Shown: piece by piece, positions 37,104 through 45,116 of the stretch
How positions within the stretch are numbered: the stretch's first letter is position 1
Layout: each line of letters begins with the position of its first letter
Origin: Endozoicomonas sp. Mp262
GTDB lineage: Bacteria; Pseudomonadota; Gammaproteobacteria; Pseudomonadales; Endozoicomonadaceae
NCBI RefSeq assembly: GCF_025643335.1
Contig: NZ_CP092489.1
Location: forward strand, 2,366,501-2,430,500
Length of the DNA: 64,000 nucleotides
Reading direction: 5' to 3'
The notes under the pieces: model-generated
What the model was told of the DNA's origin: nothing
The model's database searches: none
The model's input: the letters and a program-made list of their open reading frames with translations, nothing else
Program-made: the position numbers and the translations under genes

Positions 37104-39146
37104 TTACATCACCCGCATCCCTGGCTCTGCCCCTTCATGGGGCTCCAGAATCCAGAGGTCTTTACCACCGGGACCGGCAGCCAGAACCATGCCTTCACTC
37201 ATGCCAAATTTCATTTTGCGAGGTTTCAGGTTGGCGACCATGACGGTGTGCTTGCCAATCAGGGCTTCCGGGCTGTAAGCAGACTTGATGCCGGCAAAAA
37301 CATTACGGGTTTCGCCACCCAGATCCAGAGTCAGTCGTAATAGTTTGGCAGCGCCTTCAACCAGTTCGGCATTGGCTATCCTGGCAATCCGCAGATCGAC
37401 TTTGGCAAAATCACCGAACTCGATTTCATCGGCAACAGGTTCTTGTGCCAGCCAGCTGTTTTCGGTCTGATTTTCTGGTTTTGCTGTACTCATTTGTGCC
37501 AATACCTCCTTGCTTGCTTCGATCATGGCGTTGACTTTATCGACTTCAACACGGGTCATCAATGGCTTGAATTTATTGATTTCATGATCCAGCAGCAGAG
37601 TTTGGCTATCCTGCCAGTTGAGAGGGGCGATATTCAGGAAAGCCTCTGCTTTTTCAGCCATAGCTGGCAGAACAGGCTTCAGATAAACCATCAGCAATCG
37701 GAAAAGGTTGATGCCGGCACTGCAAATATCATGCAGCTCCTGATCCTTGCCTTCTTCCTTAGCCACAACCCAGGGCTTGACTTCATCAATCCAGGCATTG
37801 GCCTGGTCGGCCAGCGCCATAATTTCCCGCATGGCCTTGCTGAATTCCCGTTCTTCGTAGAGATCGGCAATTTTTTCACCGGCCTTCTGAAAAGCAGTAG
37901 TGAGGTCTTCGGCTATGTTATGGGAGGATAATTGACCGTTGAAACGCTTTTTAATAAAGCCGGCACAACGGCTGGCAATATTAACCACCTTGCCCACGAG
38001 GTCAGAATTAACCCGCTGGATAAAGTCTTCTGTATTCAGGTCCAGGTCATCAATGCGGCTGGAGAGTTTCGCTGCATAGTAGTAACGCAGGTATTCAGGG
38101 TGCAGGTGATCCAGGTAGGTGCGGGCCGTAATAAAGGTGCCACGGGACTTGGACATCTTTTCGCCATTAACGGTGAGATAGCCATGAACGCTGACCTTGG
38201 TTGGGGTGCGGTAGTTGGCACCAGATAGCATGGCAGGCCAGAACAGGCAGTGGAAGTTAACGATATCCTTACCGATAAAGTGATGGACTTCACAGTCACT
38301 GCCTTTTTTCCAGTACTCGTCAAAATCCAGGTCATCCCGGCGCTGGCACAGGTTTTCAAAACTGGCCATATAGCCAATGGGGGCATCCAGCCAGACATAG
38401 AAGTATTTACCGGGTTCGCCTGGGATTTCAAAGCCGAAGTAAGGTGCATCCCGTGAGATGTCCCAGTCTTGCAGGCCCGCATCCAGCCACTCGGCCAGTT
38501 TGTTAGCAATTTCGTCTTGAATGGTGCCGGAACGGGTCCATTCTTTCAGGAAGTTATCAAAGTCGGACAGTTTGAAGAAAAAGTGTTCGCTGTCTTTTTC
38601 CACCGGAGTGGCACCGGAAATGGCAGAGCGGGCATTTTTCAGGTCAGCAGGAGAGTAAGTAGCACCACACTTTTCGCAGTTATCGCCGTATTGGTCATCG
38701 GCACCACACTTTGGACAGGTGCCTTTTATATAACGGTCAGCCAGGAACATCTGCTTTTCGGGGTCGTAAGCCTGGACAATAGTTCGGCTGGCAATATGAC
38801 CCTTTTCTTTCAGGGCCAGATAGATAGCCTGGGACAGTTTACGGTTCTCATCCGAGTGGGTGGAGTGATAGTTATCAAACTCAACGTGGAAGTCGCCAAA
38901 GTCGCGAACGCGTTCTTTATTAATAAGGGCTACGGATTCCTCCGGGCTGATACCCTGCTTTTCTGCATGCAGGCTAATGGCGGTGCCGTGGGCATCGTCA
39001 GCGCAAACATAGGTGCATTTGTTGCCGAACAGTTTCTGAAAGCGCACCCAAATGTCTGTTTGGATGTATTCAACCAGATGACCCATATGGAGTGGCCCGT
39101 TGGCATAGGGCAGGGCACTGGTAACAAGGATCTTGCGTTGGCTCAT
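37104..39146 (-). CDS. metG: Methionyl-tRNA synthetase
   Basis: Class I synthetase charging tRNA-Met, 680 aa (E. coli 677). The HIGH motif is HMGH at residues 20-23, the zinc knuckle [17 protein letters not shown] lies near 145-161, and KMSKS is in [12 protein letters not shown] near 330. The C-terminal tRNA-binding (EMAP/Trbp111-type) dimerisation domain is present ([20 protein letters not shown] onward). It faces away from apbC, as is usual in gammaproteobacteria, but here a helicase-loader pair and a 657-bp gap separate them. Confidence 0.98.
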   Translation of the reverse strand: MSQRKILVTSALPYANGPLHMGHLVEYIQTDIWVRFQKLFGNKCTYVCADDAHGTAISLHAEKQGISPEESVALINKERVRDFGDFHVEFDNYHSTHSDENRKLSQAIYLALKEKGHIASRTIVQAYDPEKQMFLADRYIKGTCPKCGADDQYGDNCEKCGATYSPADLKNARSAISGATPVEKDSEHFFFKLSDFDNFLKEWTRSGTIQDEIANKLAEWLDAGLQDWDISRDAPYFGFEIPGEPGKYFYVWLDAPIGYMASFENLCQRRDDLDFDEYWKKGSDCEVHHFIGKDIVNFHCLFWPAMLSGANYRTPTKVSVHGYLTVNGEKMSKSRGTFITARTYLDHLHPEYLRYYYAAKLSSRIDDLDLNTEDFIQRVNSDLVGKVVNIASRCAGFIKKRFNGQLSSHNIAEDLTTAFQKAGEKIADLYEEREFSKAMREIMALADQANAWIDEVKPWVVAKEEGKDQELHDICSAGINLFRLLMVYLKPVLPAMAEKAEAFLNIAPLNWQDSQTLLLDHEINKFKPLMTRVEVDKVNAMIEASKEVLAQMSTAKPENQTENSWLAQEPVADEIEFGDFAKVDLRIARIANAELVEGAAKLLRLTLDLGGETRNVFAGIKSAYSPEALIGKHTVMVANLKPRKMKFGMSEGMVLAAGPGGKDLWILEPHEGAEPGMRVM

Positions 39147-39416
39147 TTGACGTCGTGTCTACCGGTAGAGTGAAAAAAAGCCTTATTATACTGAAAATGG
39201 AGTATGGACGTATGGCGAATAACCGCGTTGACGAATCATTTAGTCCGGAAATTTCATGAGCGACCCCGGACACAGCCATAAAATATCCGGTTTATTACGT
39301 TTGCTCATTTGGCTTTTCAAGTAGCTCATTCAAGAATGTTATAGACTGTGCTATAGCTTGCCAGTATTAGCTGATAGAATAACCCTTCGATTTTACCCCG
39401 GACCGGCATGGCATTG

Positions 39417-39444
39417 TTGAGACTCTTTGGATATTAATTATAAT
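39417..39444 (+). promoter_or_regulatory. Near-consensus sigma-70 promoter
   Basis: TTGAGA (39417-39422), a 16-nt spacer, then TATAAT (39439-39444). Transcription would begin near 39451. It faces the DnaT-like gene, but 350 bp upstream of it. Confidence 0.65.
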
Positions 39445-39450
39445 GCGGTG

Positions 39451-39545
39451 CCGGTTCTTTGGGGGGCTGGTCCCGATCGGGCTGTCAGCTCAGTGGAAGC
39501 TATAAAGGTCTGTCGGGACAGGGTATAGAGCTCCAGCCAGCGTCT
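39451..39545 (+). ncRNA. Candidate structured noncoding RNA
   Basis: Directly after the promoter, nested complementary segments are present. GGCTGG (39465-39470) pairs with CCAGCC (39533-39538), TCCCGA (39471-39476) with TCGGGA (39513-39518), and AGCT (39487-39490) with AGCT (39498-39501). The order is compatible with a closed, multi-stem fold. It does not match 6S, tmRNA, RNase P, SRP RNA or a riboswitch class that I know. The 3' end is uncertain and may extend to about 39705. Confidence 0.4.
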
Positions 39546-39803
39546 GTGTCATACGGTTTTCACAACTCGGGTGAATGTCACGAAGGGGCCGATAATTGGG
39601 CATGGTGTAAAGGAGCCGTGCAGGATTACAATGGACCGCTATGTAAGCGTGTCCTTTACTCATTGTATTAGGCCCGGCTGGGCTGCAAACTCTCTCGCCC
39701 AGAATTATTGCAGGTTTGCTTCAGCAGGCAGGAGCTGGTTTCCTGTCTTAATTTAGTATGCAGTATGTAGACCGGAACCGGGAAGGCAGGTATTGTTGAG
39801 TTT

Positions 39804-40247
39804 ATGACAGACGAGGATCAGAAGCGTTATATCCGTCGGCGTAATGCAGGTGCATTGCCCTGGGAGATTGAGCCGACGGAGCAACCGGGAGCGGAGCATC
39901 CCATTTTTAGTCAGGAGGAGCAGACCGTCAGTCATAGTAGTAATGGTGCCAGAGTGCAACCTTTGCCTGAAGACTTTGCTCCGGACCCAGTGTATGTAGA
40001 GTTTCTTGAACAGCATCATGGCATTCCTGGCGAGTTCACCCTGGGGCAACTGCCTGAATTCAAGCTTTACTGGCTTGAGACAGGTGAGGCCCGAAAGGCA
40101 TGGCAAAACAAGTTTAAAAACCATGTAATTTACCAATGGAAGCGCAAGCAAAGTGAAGCAGGGCAAAGATCTAATCGCACAACGGCTGAAAAACTTACAG
40201 ACACCAGCTGGGCAGATGACGACTGGTTCGAGCAGCTTGACGAGTGA
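39804..40247 (+). CDS. DnaT-like replication/helicase-loader protein
   Basis: A 147-aa protein. The segment LPEDFAPDPVYVEFLEQHHG, IPGEFTLGQLPEFKLYWLET and AWQNKFKNHVIYQWKRK is the DnaT-type single-strand DNA-binding domain (about residues 53-118), seen in primosomal DnaT and in phage-like loaders. The N-terminus is basic then acidic and probably disordered. The next gene overlaps its end and resembles lambda P, so the pair may load DnaB. The start at 39804 (MTDEDQKRY) has a weak ribosome site. Confidence 0.78.
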   Translation: MTDEDQKRYIRRRNAGALPWEIEPTEQPGAEHPIFSQEEQTVSHSSNGARVQPLPEDFAPDPVYVEFLEQHHGIPGEFTLGQLPEFKLYWLETGEARKAWQNKFKNHVIYQWKRKQSEAGQRSNRTTAEKLTDTSWADDDWFEQLDE

Positions 40248-40911
40248 CCGCCAGCATTCCTCCGGAGGAACCAAGCCTCCGGCAGGGCGTGAGCTTGAGC
40301 AGGCCATTAACTCCCTGTTTACACTTTTGGAAGATGCCTATCCCCTGAAATTCAAGCGTGCCTACCCCACGGATGAGGATCAAATCCGAGCCAAGCGGGT
40401 GTGGAGAAGTGCGCTTAAGGAATTTAACCCCCGCCGTATATGGATGGCGGGGAAAAAGGCATTGGATACCTCCAAGTTTTTTCCTGACCTCAGTGAAATC
40501 CGGGAGCTTTGTAAGCTACGCTACGATGAGCTGGGTCTAAAGGAACCGCTTCAGGCTTACTATGAGGCTTGTCATGCGCCCAGCCAAACCCGTGATTATG
40601 GCTGGTCTCATCTGGCCGTGTATCTGGCGGCCAGAGAGACGGGCTGGTTGATGCTGCATAGTGAAGAGCAGCGAGTTGCCTTCCCTCTGTTTGAGCGAAA
40701 CTATGAGATTATTTGCAACAGGGTGTTGGATGGAGAAGACCTGGAAGCAACCATTATGAAAGGTCTGGAAGACAGCCGGACAAAAGAGCTCACCAGGAGG
40801 GCAGAAGAGGCTGCCGATCAGGCACAGCGAAAGTTAATGATGGATCAGGGCATTGATCCTGATTGTGGAAAAGAAGCGCGCAAACGGCTGAAAGCCACAT
40901 TGAAGACTTGA
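40216..40911 (+). CDS. Phage-lambda-P-like replication protein
   Basis: A protein of about 231 aa; the ATG at 40216 lies inside the DnaT-like gene in another frame, and a TTG at 40237 is also possible. Typical features are INSLFTLLEDAYPLKFKRAY, the Trp-rich helical block RVWRSALKEFNPRRIWMAGK, FFPDLSEIRELCK and a charged C-terminus (EEAADQAQRK). These suit the replication protein P family that recruits DnaB helicase. Neighbouring DnaT- and P-like genes next to apbC are familiar from Pseudomonas-like genomes, so this may be a chromosomal loader rather than prophage. Confidence 0.75.
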   Translation: MTTGSSSLTSDRQHSSGGTKPPAGRELEQAINSLFTLLEDAYPLKFKRAYPTDEDQIRAKRVWRSALKEFNPRRIWMAGKKALDTSKFFPDLSEIRELCKLRYDELGLKEPLQAYYEACHAPSQTRDYGWSHLAVYLAARETGWLMLHSEEQRVAFPLFERNYEIICNRVLDGEDLEATIMKGLEDSRTKELTRRAEEAADQAQRKLMMDQGIDPDCGKEARKRLKATLKT

Positions 40912-40984
40912 ACCCTATAATAACTTCATTATCCTTACACTTTCCCTATTTTTCCCTATCCTTTCTGTTCTGGAGAAAGTCTGT

Positions 40985-42079
40985 ATGAGCAACCCCAGCC
41001 GTGCTGATGTGGAAGCTGCCATCTGTTCTTATCAAGACCCTTACCTGCAAAAAGATTTACTGGTTGCCCAATGTGTGGACTCCCTGTCCATCGAAGGGGG
41101 ACAAGTTCGGCTATCAGTCACATTGGGTTATCCTGCTGAAGGACTCTGTAGTGGCGTTGCCCAGCTATTAAAAAGCAAAATTGAGGATGTTGCCGGGGTT
41201 GAACAGGTTGATGTTAACGTGGGTTGGCAGGTAGCGGCGGGGCCGGTGCAGGGACAGCTGGAAGCCATGGCGGGCGTTAAAAATATTATTGCCGTGGCAT
41301 CTGGCAAAGGGGGCGTTGGTAAATCCACAACCGCCGCCAATTTAGCGCTGGCCCTGGCGGCAGAAGGTGCCCGTGTAGGGATACTGGATGCTGATATTTA
41401 TGGTCCCAGTATGGGACAAATGTTTGGTATCGCTGATGGTCAGCGTCCGGATGTAAAAAATGAGCAGTTTTTTGTACCCATTGAAGCCCACGGCATTCAG
41501 CTGATGTCCATGGCCTTCCTGGTAACGGAGGATACGCCGGTTGTCTGGCGGGGGCCGATGGTCAGTGGCGCCTTGCAGCAACTGTTGACCCAGACTATCT
41601 GGAATAAACTGGATTACCTGGTGATTGACATGCCTCCCGGGACTGGTGATATCCAATTAACCCTGGCTCAAAAAGTGCCGGTGACTGGCAGTGTTGTTGT
41701 CACAACACCCCAGGATTTGGCCTTGATTGATGCTAAAAAGGGAATTGAAATGTTCCGTAAGGTGGATATTCCAGTTCTGGGTATTATTGAAAATATGGCA
41801 GTGCATATTTGTTCCAGCTGTGGTCACACGGAGCACTTGTTTGGTGAGGGGGGAGGAAGTCGTATTGCTGAGCAATATGGTGCAGATTTGCTGGGTTCCC
41901 TGCCCCTATCCATGATGATTCGGGAACAGTCTGATGGAGGCAAGCCCACCGTGGTTGCCGAGCCTGAATCACAGATCGCCATGATCTACCGGGATATGGC
42001 CCGTCACCTGGCGGCTGAATTGTCTCTTGGAAATAGCCAACAGTCAGCGGCACCGGCCATTGCCATTAGTGATGATTAG
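40985..42079 (+). CDS. apbC: Mrp/NBP35-family iron-sulfur cluster carrier ATPase
   Basis: Cytosolic P-loop ATPase that transfers Fe-S clusters to apoproteins, 364 aa. An N-terminal MIP18-like domain (about 5-85) precedes the deviant Walker A SGKGGVGKST (about 106-115). DADIYGPSM, VIDMPPGTGD and the cluster-binding CSSC pair follow. It is upstream of dcd and divergent from metG, as in relatives. Its stop codon overlaps dispersed repeat copy B. Confidence 0.96.
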   Translation: MSNPSRADVEAAICSYQDPYLQKDLLVAQCVDSLSIEGGQVRLSVTLGYPAEGLCSGVAQLLKSKIEDVAGVEQVDVNVGWQVAAGPVQGQLEAMAGVKNIIAVASGKGGVGKSTTAANLALALAAEGARVGILDADIYGPSMGQMFGIADGQRPDVKNEQFFVPIEAHGIQLMSMAFLVTEDTPVVWRGPMVSGALQQLLTQTIWNKLDYLVIDMPPGTGDIQLTLAQKVPVTGSVVVTTPQDLALIDAKKGIEMFRKVDIPVLGIIENMAVHICSSCGHTEHLFGEGGGSRIAEQYGADLLGSLPLSMMIREQSDGGKPTVVAEPESQIAMIYRDMARHLAAELSLGNSQQSAAPAIAISDD

Positions 42080-42132
42080 TGCAGCTAAGCGTTAATATCT
42101 ATACAAGACAAGTACCTCGTTCCCAGCGTCCC
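42077..42132. repeat. Dispersed repeat copy B
   Basis: TAGTGCAGCTAAGCGTTAAT and following bases match copy A at 14314-14368 with a few substitutions (TATCTATACAAGACAAGTAC versus TATCCATACAAGATAAGCAT). The first three bases are the apbC stop codon. The palindromic end seen in copy A is degenerate here. Confidence 0.68.
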
Positions 42133-42189
42133 GAGGGGGTTGCGAAATCCAATTCTGTAGATAAAAAATTGGGTTTTTACTCTTTTTTT

Positions 42190-42259
42190 CACCACAAAGG
42201 CACAGAGAACACAGAGCTTTCATGCTCTTAAAAAATAACTCTCTGTGCCCTCTGTGGTG
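42190..42259. repeat. Inverted-repeat element (CACAGAGAACACAGAG type)
   Basis: CACCACAAAGGCACAGAG (42190-42207) pairs with CTCTGTGCCCTCTGTGGTG (42241-42259) around a short loop region containing ACACAGAG. It lies between the convergent apbC and flavodoxin-fold genes and could end both transcripts. It resembles, but is not identical to, the element at 3827-3890. Confidence 0.7.
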
Positions 42260-42286
42260 AATAAGGTGCCTTTTGCGACGGACTTT

Positions 42287-42862
42287 TCAGAAGGCAGCCA
42301 TTTTTTTTCTGATCTTTTCCAGGAATCCGGTTAATTTTGGTGGGCTGATTTTATCCATGCTGTAAAGAGCCAGCCACTGAATATCTGATGCTTTAGTGCA
42401 TGCCTTTAGTGCCAGCTTAAGCATGCGCTTTGGGGGATTACCTATTAGAAACATCCTTACCCAGGATGATCCCTGGGTTGTTATAACCATAATCTTACGG
42501 ATATTGGTTAAACCGGGTTTAACCCCTTCAGGCCCAAACTCTGCTACAACACCGGGTAACCAAATCCGGTCAAACCAGCCCTTGAGAATGGCGGGCGGTC
42601 CCATCCACCAGGTGGGGTAAACGAGTACCAGTGCTTCTGCCCACTTTAACTGTTCCACATAGTGCTCAATTCCCCGGATATTCTCTGATGTCATATAGGC
42701 TTTGCGTTCCTGTATCGACATGCAGGCCTCAAAGTGCTCGTGATAGAGATCCAGGTTTTGTATTCTGTGACCTCCTTTTGCCAGTTCCGAGCAAACCAGC
42801 TGGTTGATACCCGACGAAAAGCTGGAAGGATCCGGATGAGCGTAAACAACCAGTACGTTCAT
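42287..42862 (-). CDS. Flavodoxin-fold NAD(P)H quinone reductase-like protein
   Basis: Probable FMN/FAD-dependent NAD(P)H oxidoreductase of 191 aa. The opening NVLVVYAHPDPSSFSSGIN is the flavin phosphate-binding start of the Flavodoxin_2 fold. LVYPTWWMGPPAILKGWFDRI is the typical central block, and VITTQGSSW a later flavin contact. KefF/YwrO/MdaB-type proteins share this layout; the exact substrate is unclear. The ATG at 42862 is chosen over 42889 because homology begins there. Confidence 0.88.
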   Translation of the reverse strand: MNVLVVYAHPDPSSFSSGINQLVCSELAKGGHRIQNLDLYHEHFEACMSIQERKAYMTSENIRGIEHYVEQLKWAEALVLVYPTWWMGPPAILKGWFDRIWLPGVVAEFGPEGVKPGLTNIRKIMVITTQGSSWVRMFLIGNPPKRMLKLALKACTKASDIQWLALYSMDKISPPKLTGFLEKIRKKMAAF

Positions 42863-43018
42863 TAAAGCACCAACCTGTGTTAATAACATTAGGTTCGTTT
42901 CATGGCGAGGCTTAGTGGCTTATGAAGCCTTCAGCCACGCGCAGGGTTTGTGGAAATCAGTGTTATTCTACACTGATCAGGCCATAACCGTAATTAATAA
43001 CTGAAGATGGGGTAGGCG

Positions 43019-43603
43019 ATGAGACTATGTGATCGCGATATTGAAAGCTGTCTGGAATCCGGAAAAATTGTGATTCATCCGAAGCCGGATAGTCACCGAA
43101 TCAGTGGCATCAGTGTTGACCTTACGCTTGGCAACAGCTTTCGGGTTTTTAATGATCATGCTGCACCCTATGTTGACCTTAGTGGCTCCCGGGAAAGCAT
43201 CAATACTGTTCTTGACTCCATCATGAGTAAGGAGATTGTGCTTGGCAAGGAGGATGCCTTTTTTTTACATCCTGGCGAGCTGGCCCTGGCGGTAACGCGG
43301 GAAAGCATTACCCTGCCAGATGATCTGGTGGGCTGGCTTGATGGTCGTTCTTCACTGGCCCGGCTGGGATTAATGGTTCATGTGACGGCTCACCGGATTG
43401 ATCCCGGCTGGAGTGGACAAATAGTGCTTGAGTTTTTTAATGGCGGTAAGTTACCTGTGGCACTGCGTCCTGGCATGTGTATTGGTGCAATTAACTTTGA
43501 AACCATGAGTGGCCCTGCAATTCGCCCCTATAATAAAAGGTTAAATGCTAAGTACCGGGACCAGAGCAGTGCTGTGGCCAGTCGAATTGCTGAAGAGCAT
43601 TGA
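43019..43603 (+). CDS. dcd: dCTP deaminase
   Basis: Trimeric enzyme making dUTP from dCTP for thymidylate synthesis. The 194-aa protein (E. coli 193) shows [16 protein letters not shown], the nucleotide-binding [20 protein letters not shown] and [14 protein letters not shown] with the catalytic glutamate, and the C-terminal [12 protein letters not shown]. It is the third gene of the metG/apbC/dcd neighbourhood. A lone MITE end begins 9 bp after its stop. Confidence 0.97.
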   Translation: MRLCDRDIESCLESGKIVIHPKPDSHRISGISVDLTLGNSFRVFNDHAAPYVDLSGSRESINTVLDSIMSKEIVLGKEDAFFLHPGELALAVTRESITLPDDLVGWLDGRSSLARLGLMVHVTAHRIDPGWSGQIVLEFFNGGKLPVALRPGMCIGAINFETMSGPAIRPYNKRLNAKYRDQSSAVASRIAEEH

Positions 43604-43609
43604 TTAGTC

Positions 43610-43631
43610 TAGGGGCTGTTGACGTTTGATC
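43610..43631. repeat. Solo MITE terminal repeat
   Basis: TA followed by GGGGCTGTTGACGTTTGATC, which exactly equals the complement of the right end of MITE copy 2 (58573-58592). No matching internal sequence or second end follows, so it is a remnant of a deleted or recombined copy. Confidence 0.75.
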
Positions 43632-43719
43632 TGGGTCAGTATAAGTGTTTGCCGCAGTGGGTCATACTGTGACCATGAAACATTAATAACCACACGGAAG
43701 ACTGGTGGAGGCTATAGCG

Positions 43720-44208
43720 ATGAAAAATGGCAATTCTCTGTTGTCTATTACTGCTGAAGAGATTATGACACGGCAGGTTGTCACCGTTCCTTATGACTGG
43801 TCTGTGGACCGGCTCGCTCGCTTTCTTACGGATAAATCCATTTCTGGTGCGCCGGTAGTGGATGAGGCCGGGCAGGTTGTAGGGGTGGTTACACTGTCAG
43901 ATATTGTCCGGCAAGCAGGCAGTGGTATGGTTGACCTCTCCCGGCGAGATGATGATTTTTACCAGACTTTACATGATGCCTGCCTGTCTGGAGAGGAACA
44001 GCGGGCATTTCATGAAAGCGTAGATCAGTCGGTACTGGTGAATGACATTATGACCCCCATTGTGTTTGAGGTTGCCAGGGACACGCCTTTATCCAAGGTT
44101 GCAGATGCCATGGTCACGGGTAGAATTCATCGGGTACTGGTCACGGAAAACCGACAGATGCAAGGAATTATTACAGCCCTGGATCTCCTGAAGGTATTCA
44201 TTCGTTAA
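43720..44208 (+). CDS. CBS-domain pair protein
   Basis: A stand-alone tandem CBS protein of 162 aa. The first CBS motif (about 10-75) includes AEEIMTRQVVTVPYDWSVD and SGAPVVDEAGQVVGVVTLSD; the second (about 100-160) includes VNDIMTPIVFEVARDTPLSK and HRVLVTENRQMQGIITALDL. Such pairs bind adenine nucleotides and regulate partners; none is evident here. GGAGG at 43707-43711 sets the start at 43720 rather than the GTG at 43705. Confidence 0.92.
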   Translation: MKNGNSLLSITAEEIMTRQVVTVPYDWSVDRLARFLTDKSISGAPVVDEAGQVVGVVTLSDIVRQAGSGMVDLSRRDDDFYQTLHDACLSGEEQRAFHESVDQSVLVNDIMTPIVFEVARDTPLSKVADAMVTGRIHRVLVTENRQMQGIITALDLLKVFIR

Positions 44209-44223
44209 GTTCAGTGATATAAA

Positions 44224-44245
44224 AAAGCCGCTTTTCAGCGGCTTT
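44224..44245. terminator. Bidirectional terminator after the CBS gene
   Basis: AAAGCCGC-TTTTCA-GCGGCTTT, with extra A's upstream and T-rich ends, lies between the convergent CBS and OmpA-lipoprotein genes. Confidence 0.88.
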
Positions 44246-44263
44246 CAACAGTCCCCAGGTTGA

Positions 44264-44905
44264 TCAGTGCATCAGCCTGATCTCGACCCTGCGATTTTTC
44301 ATACGATTTTCGTCAGAGCTATTTGGGTAAAGGGGTTCGGATTCACCCTTGCCCACTGTTTCAATTTTGCTGCCGCTGATGTTTTTTTGCATCAGGTAGT
44401 GCTTCACTGAGTTTGCTCTGCGTACAGAGAGACCCTGGTTGTATGTACTTGAACCAATATCGCAGGTGTGGCCGGTAACAGAGAAGGATGCGTCACTATG
44501 GCCTTCAAGGTATGCATCAAGCATATCTTTGCCTGCTTCGCTTAACGTTGCAGAGTCGAACTCAAATTGCACTCGCGCTGCATTGGCAGGAAGGTCAGGA
44601 TCGCGCAGAACATCGTCGCTTGATGCCAGGGGCAGGGCTCCGGACTTGGTGTTTTGTTTGTGGTTGCTCACATAGTTAGGGTCTTCATTGGCACAGGCAA
44701 GGCCAGATATTAAAGCACCTGCGGCAAGACTTATGCCTCCGGTGGCCAGGCTATGGGCGGCACCAGGAATGCCCCAAACAGCACCTCCCAGAACAGAGCA
44801 CTTGCCCCAGTTCTTGCCACTGCTGCTGGAACCGGTAGTGGAACAGCCAGAAATAAAAAGAATTGATAAAGCCAACAGGGGAAGGCTTAGGGTCCTTGCT
44901 ATCAT
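44264..44905 (-). CDS. OmpA-family outer-membrane lipoprotein
   Basis: A 213-aa lipoprotein: signal peptide MIARTLSLPLLALSILFISG with lipid-attachment Cys21 (lipobox ISGC). A Gly/Ala-rich hydrophobic segment (about 38-70, GGAVWGIPGAAHSLATGG) resembles a glycine-zipper hairpin. The OmpA peptidoglycan-binding domain follows (about 108-213): VQFEFDSATLSEAGKDML, TGHTCDIGSSTYNQGLSVRR and NRRVEI. It probably ties the outer membrane to the cell wall. The 211 bp upstream hold only an unassigned promoter region. Confidence 0.93.
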   Translation of the reverse strand: MIARTLSLPLLALSILFISGCSTTGSSSSGKNWGKCSVLGGAVWGIPGAAHSLATGGISLAAGALISGLACANEDPNYVSNHKQNTKSGALPLASSDDVLRDPDLPANAARVQFEFDSATLSEAGKDMLDAYLEGHSDASFSVTGHTCDIGSSTYNQGLSVRRANSVKHYLMQKNISGSKIETVGKGESEPLYPNSSDENRMKNRRVEIRLMH

Positions 44906-45116
44906 GGTACATCTCCATCCATGGAAAGGTTGTTACAGGCTTGCGATGAAATACAGGTGTTTGCTGAATTTCTCCACTTACAGTCACGAGTACTGCACAA
45001 GTTGCAAGCGGCTTTTTCCTGAGTATAGACAGAGATTTTTCTGCTTTGCCTAATAATTTTTTTCTGGCAATTTTTTGACGTGAAAGCCTCTCCTTTTCAG
45101 TTTTCTTTACACACTT

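Larger units (their letters stand above)
39147..39803. other. 657-bp intergenic region between metG and the DnaT-like gene
   Basis: No convincing protein gene is seen on either strand. The left third should hold the metG promoter. The middle contains a near-consensus plus-strand promoter (39417-39444) and a stretch able to fold (39465-39538). Near the right, CTGGGC ... GCCCAG (about 39678-39703) is a possible terminator. I read the region as a noncoding RNA locus or a long leader of the downstream genes. Confidence 0.55.

Noticed and set aside
39484-39500. tRNA-like D-arm text (CAGCTCAGTGG)
   Set aside because: No matching T-arm (GGTTCGANTCC) or acceptor stem at tRNA distance, so it is not a tRNA.
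39459-39671. Open frame of 70 aa (TTG start) after the 39417 promoter
   Set aside because: Cys/Gly/Trp-rich composition, no ribosome site and overlap with the foldable region suggest noncoding RNA instead.
40153-40216. Longer N-terminus for the P-like protein
   Set aside because: These codons lie in the DnaT-like gene in another frame, and no family-like sequence or ribosome site supports them.
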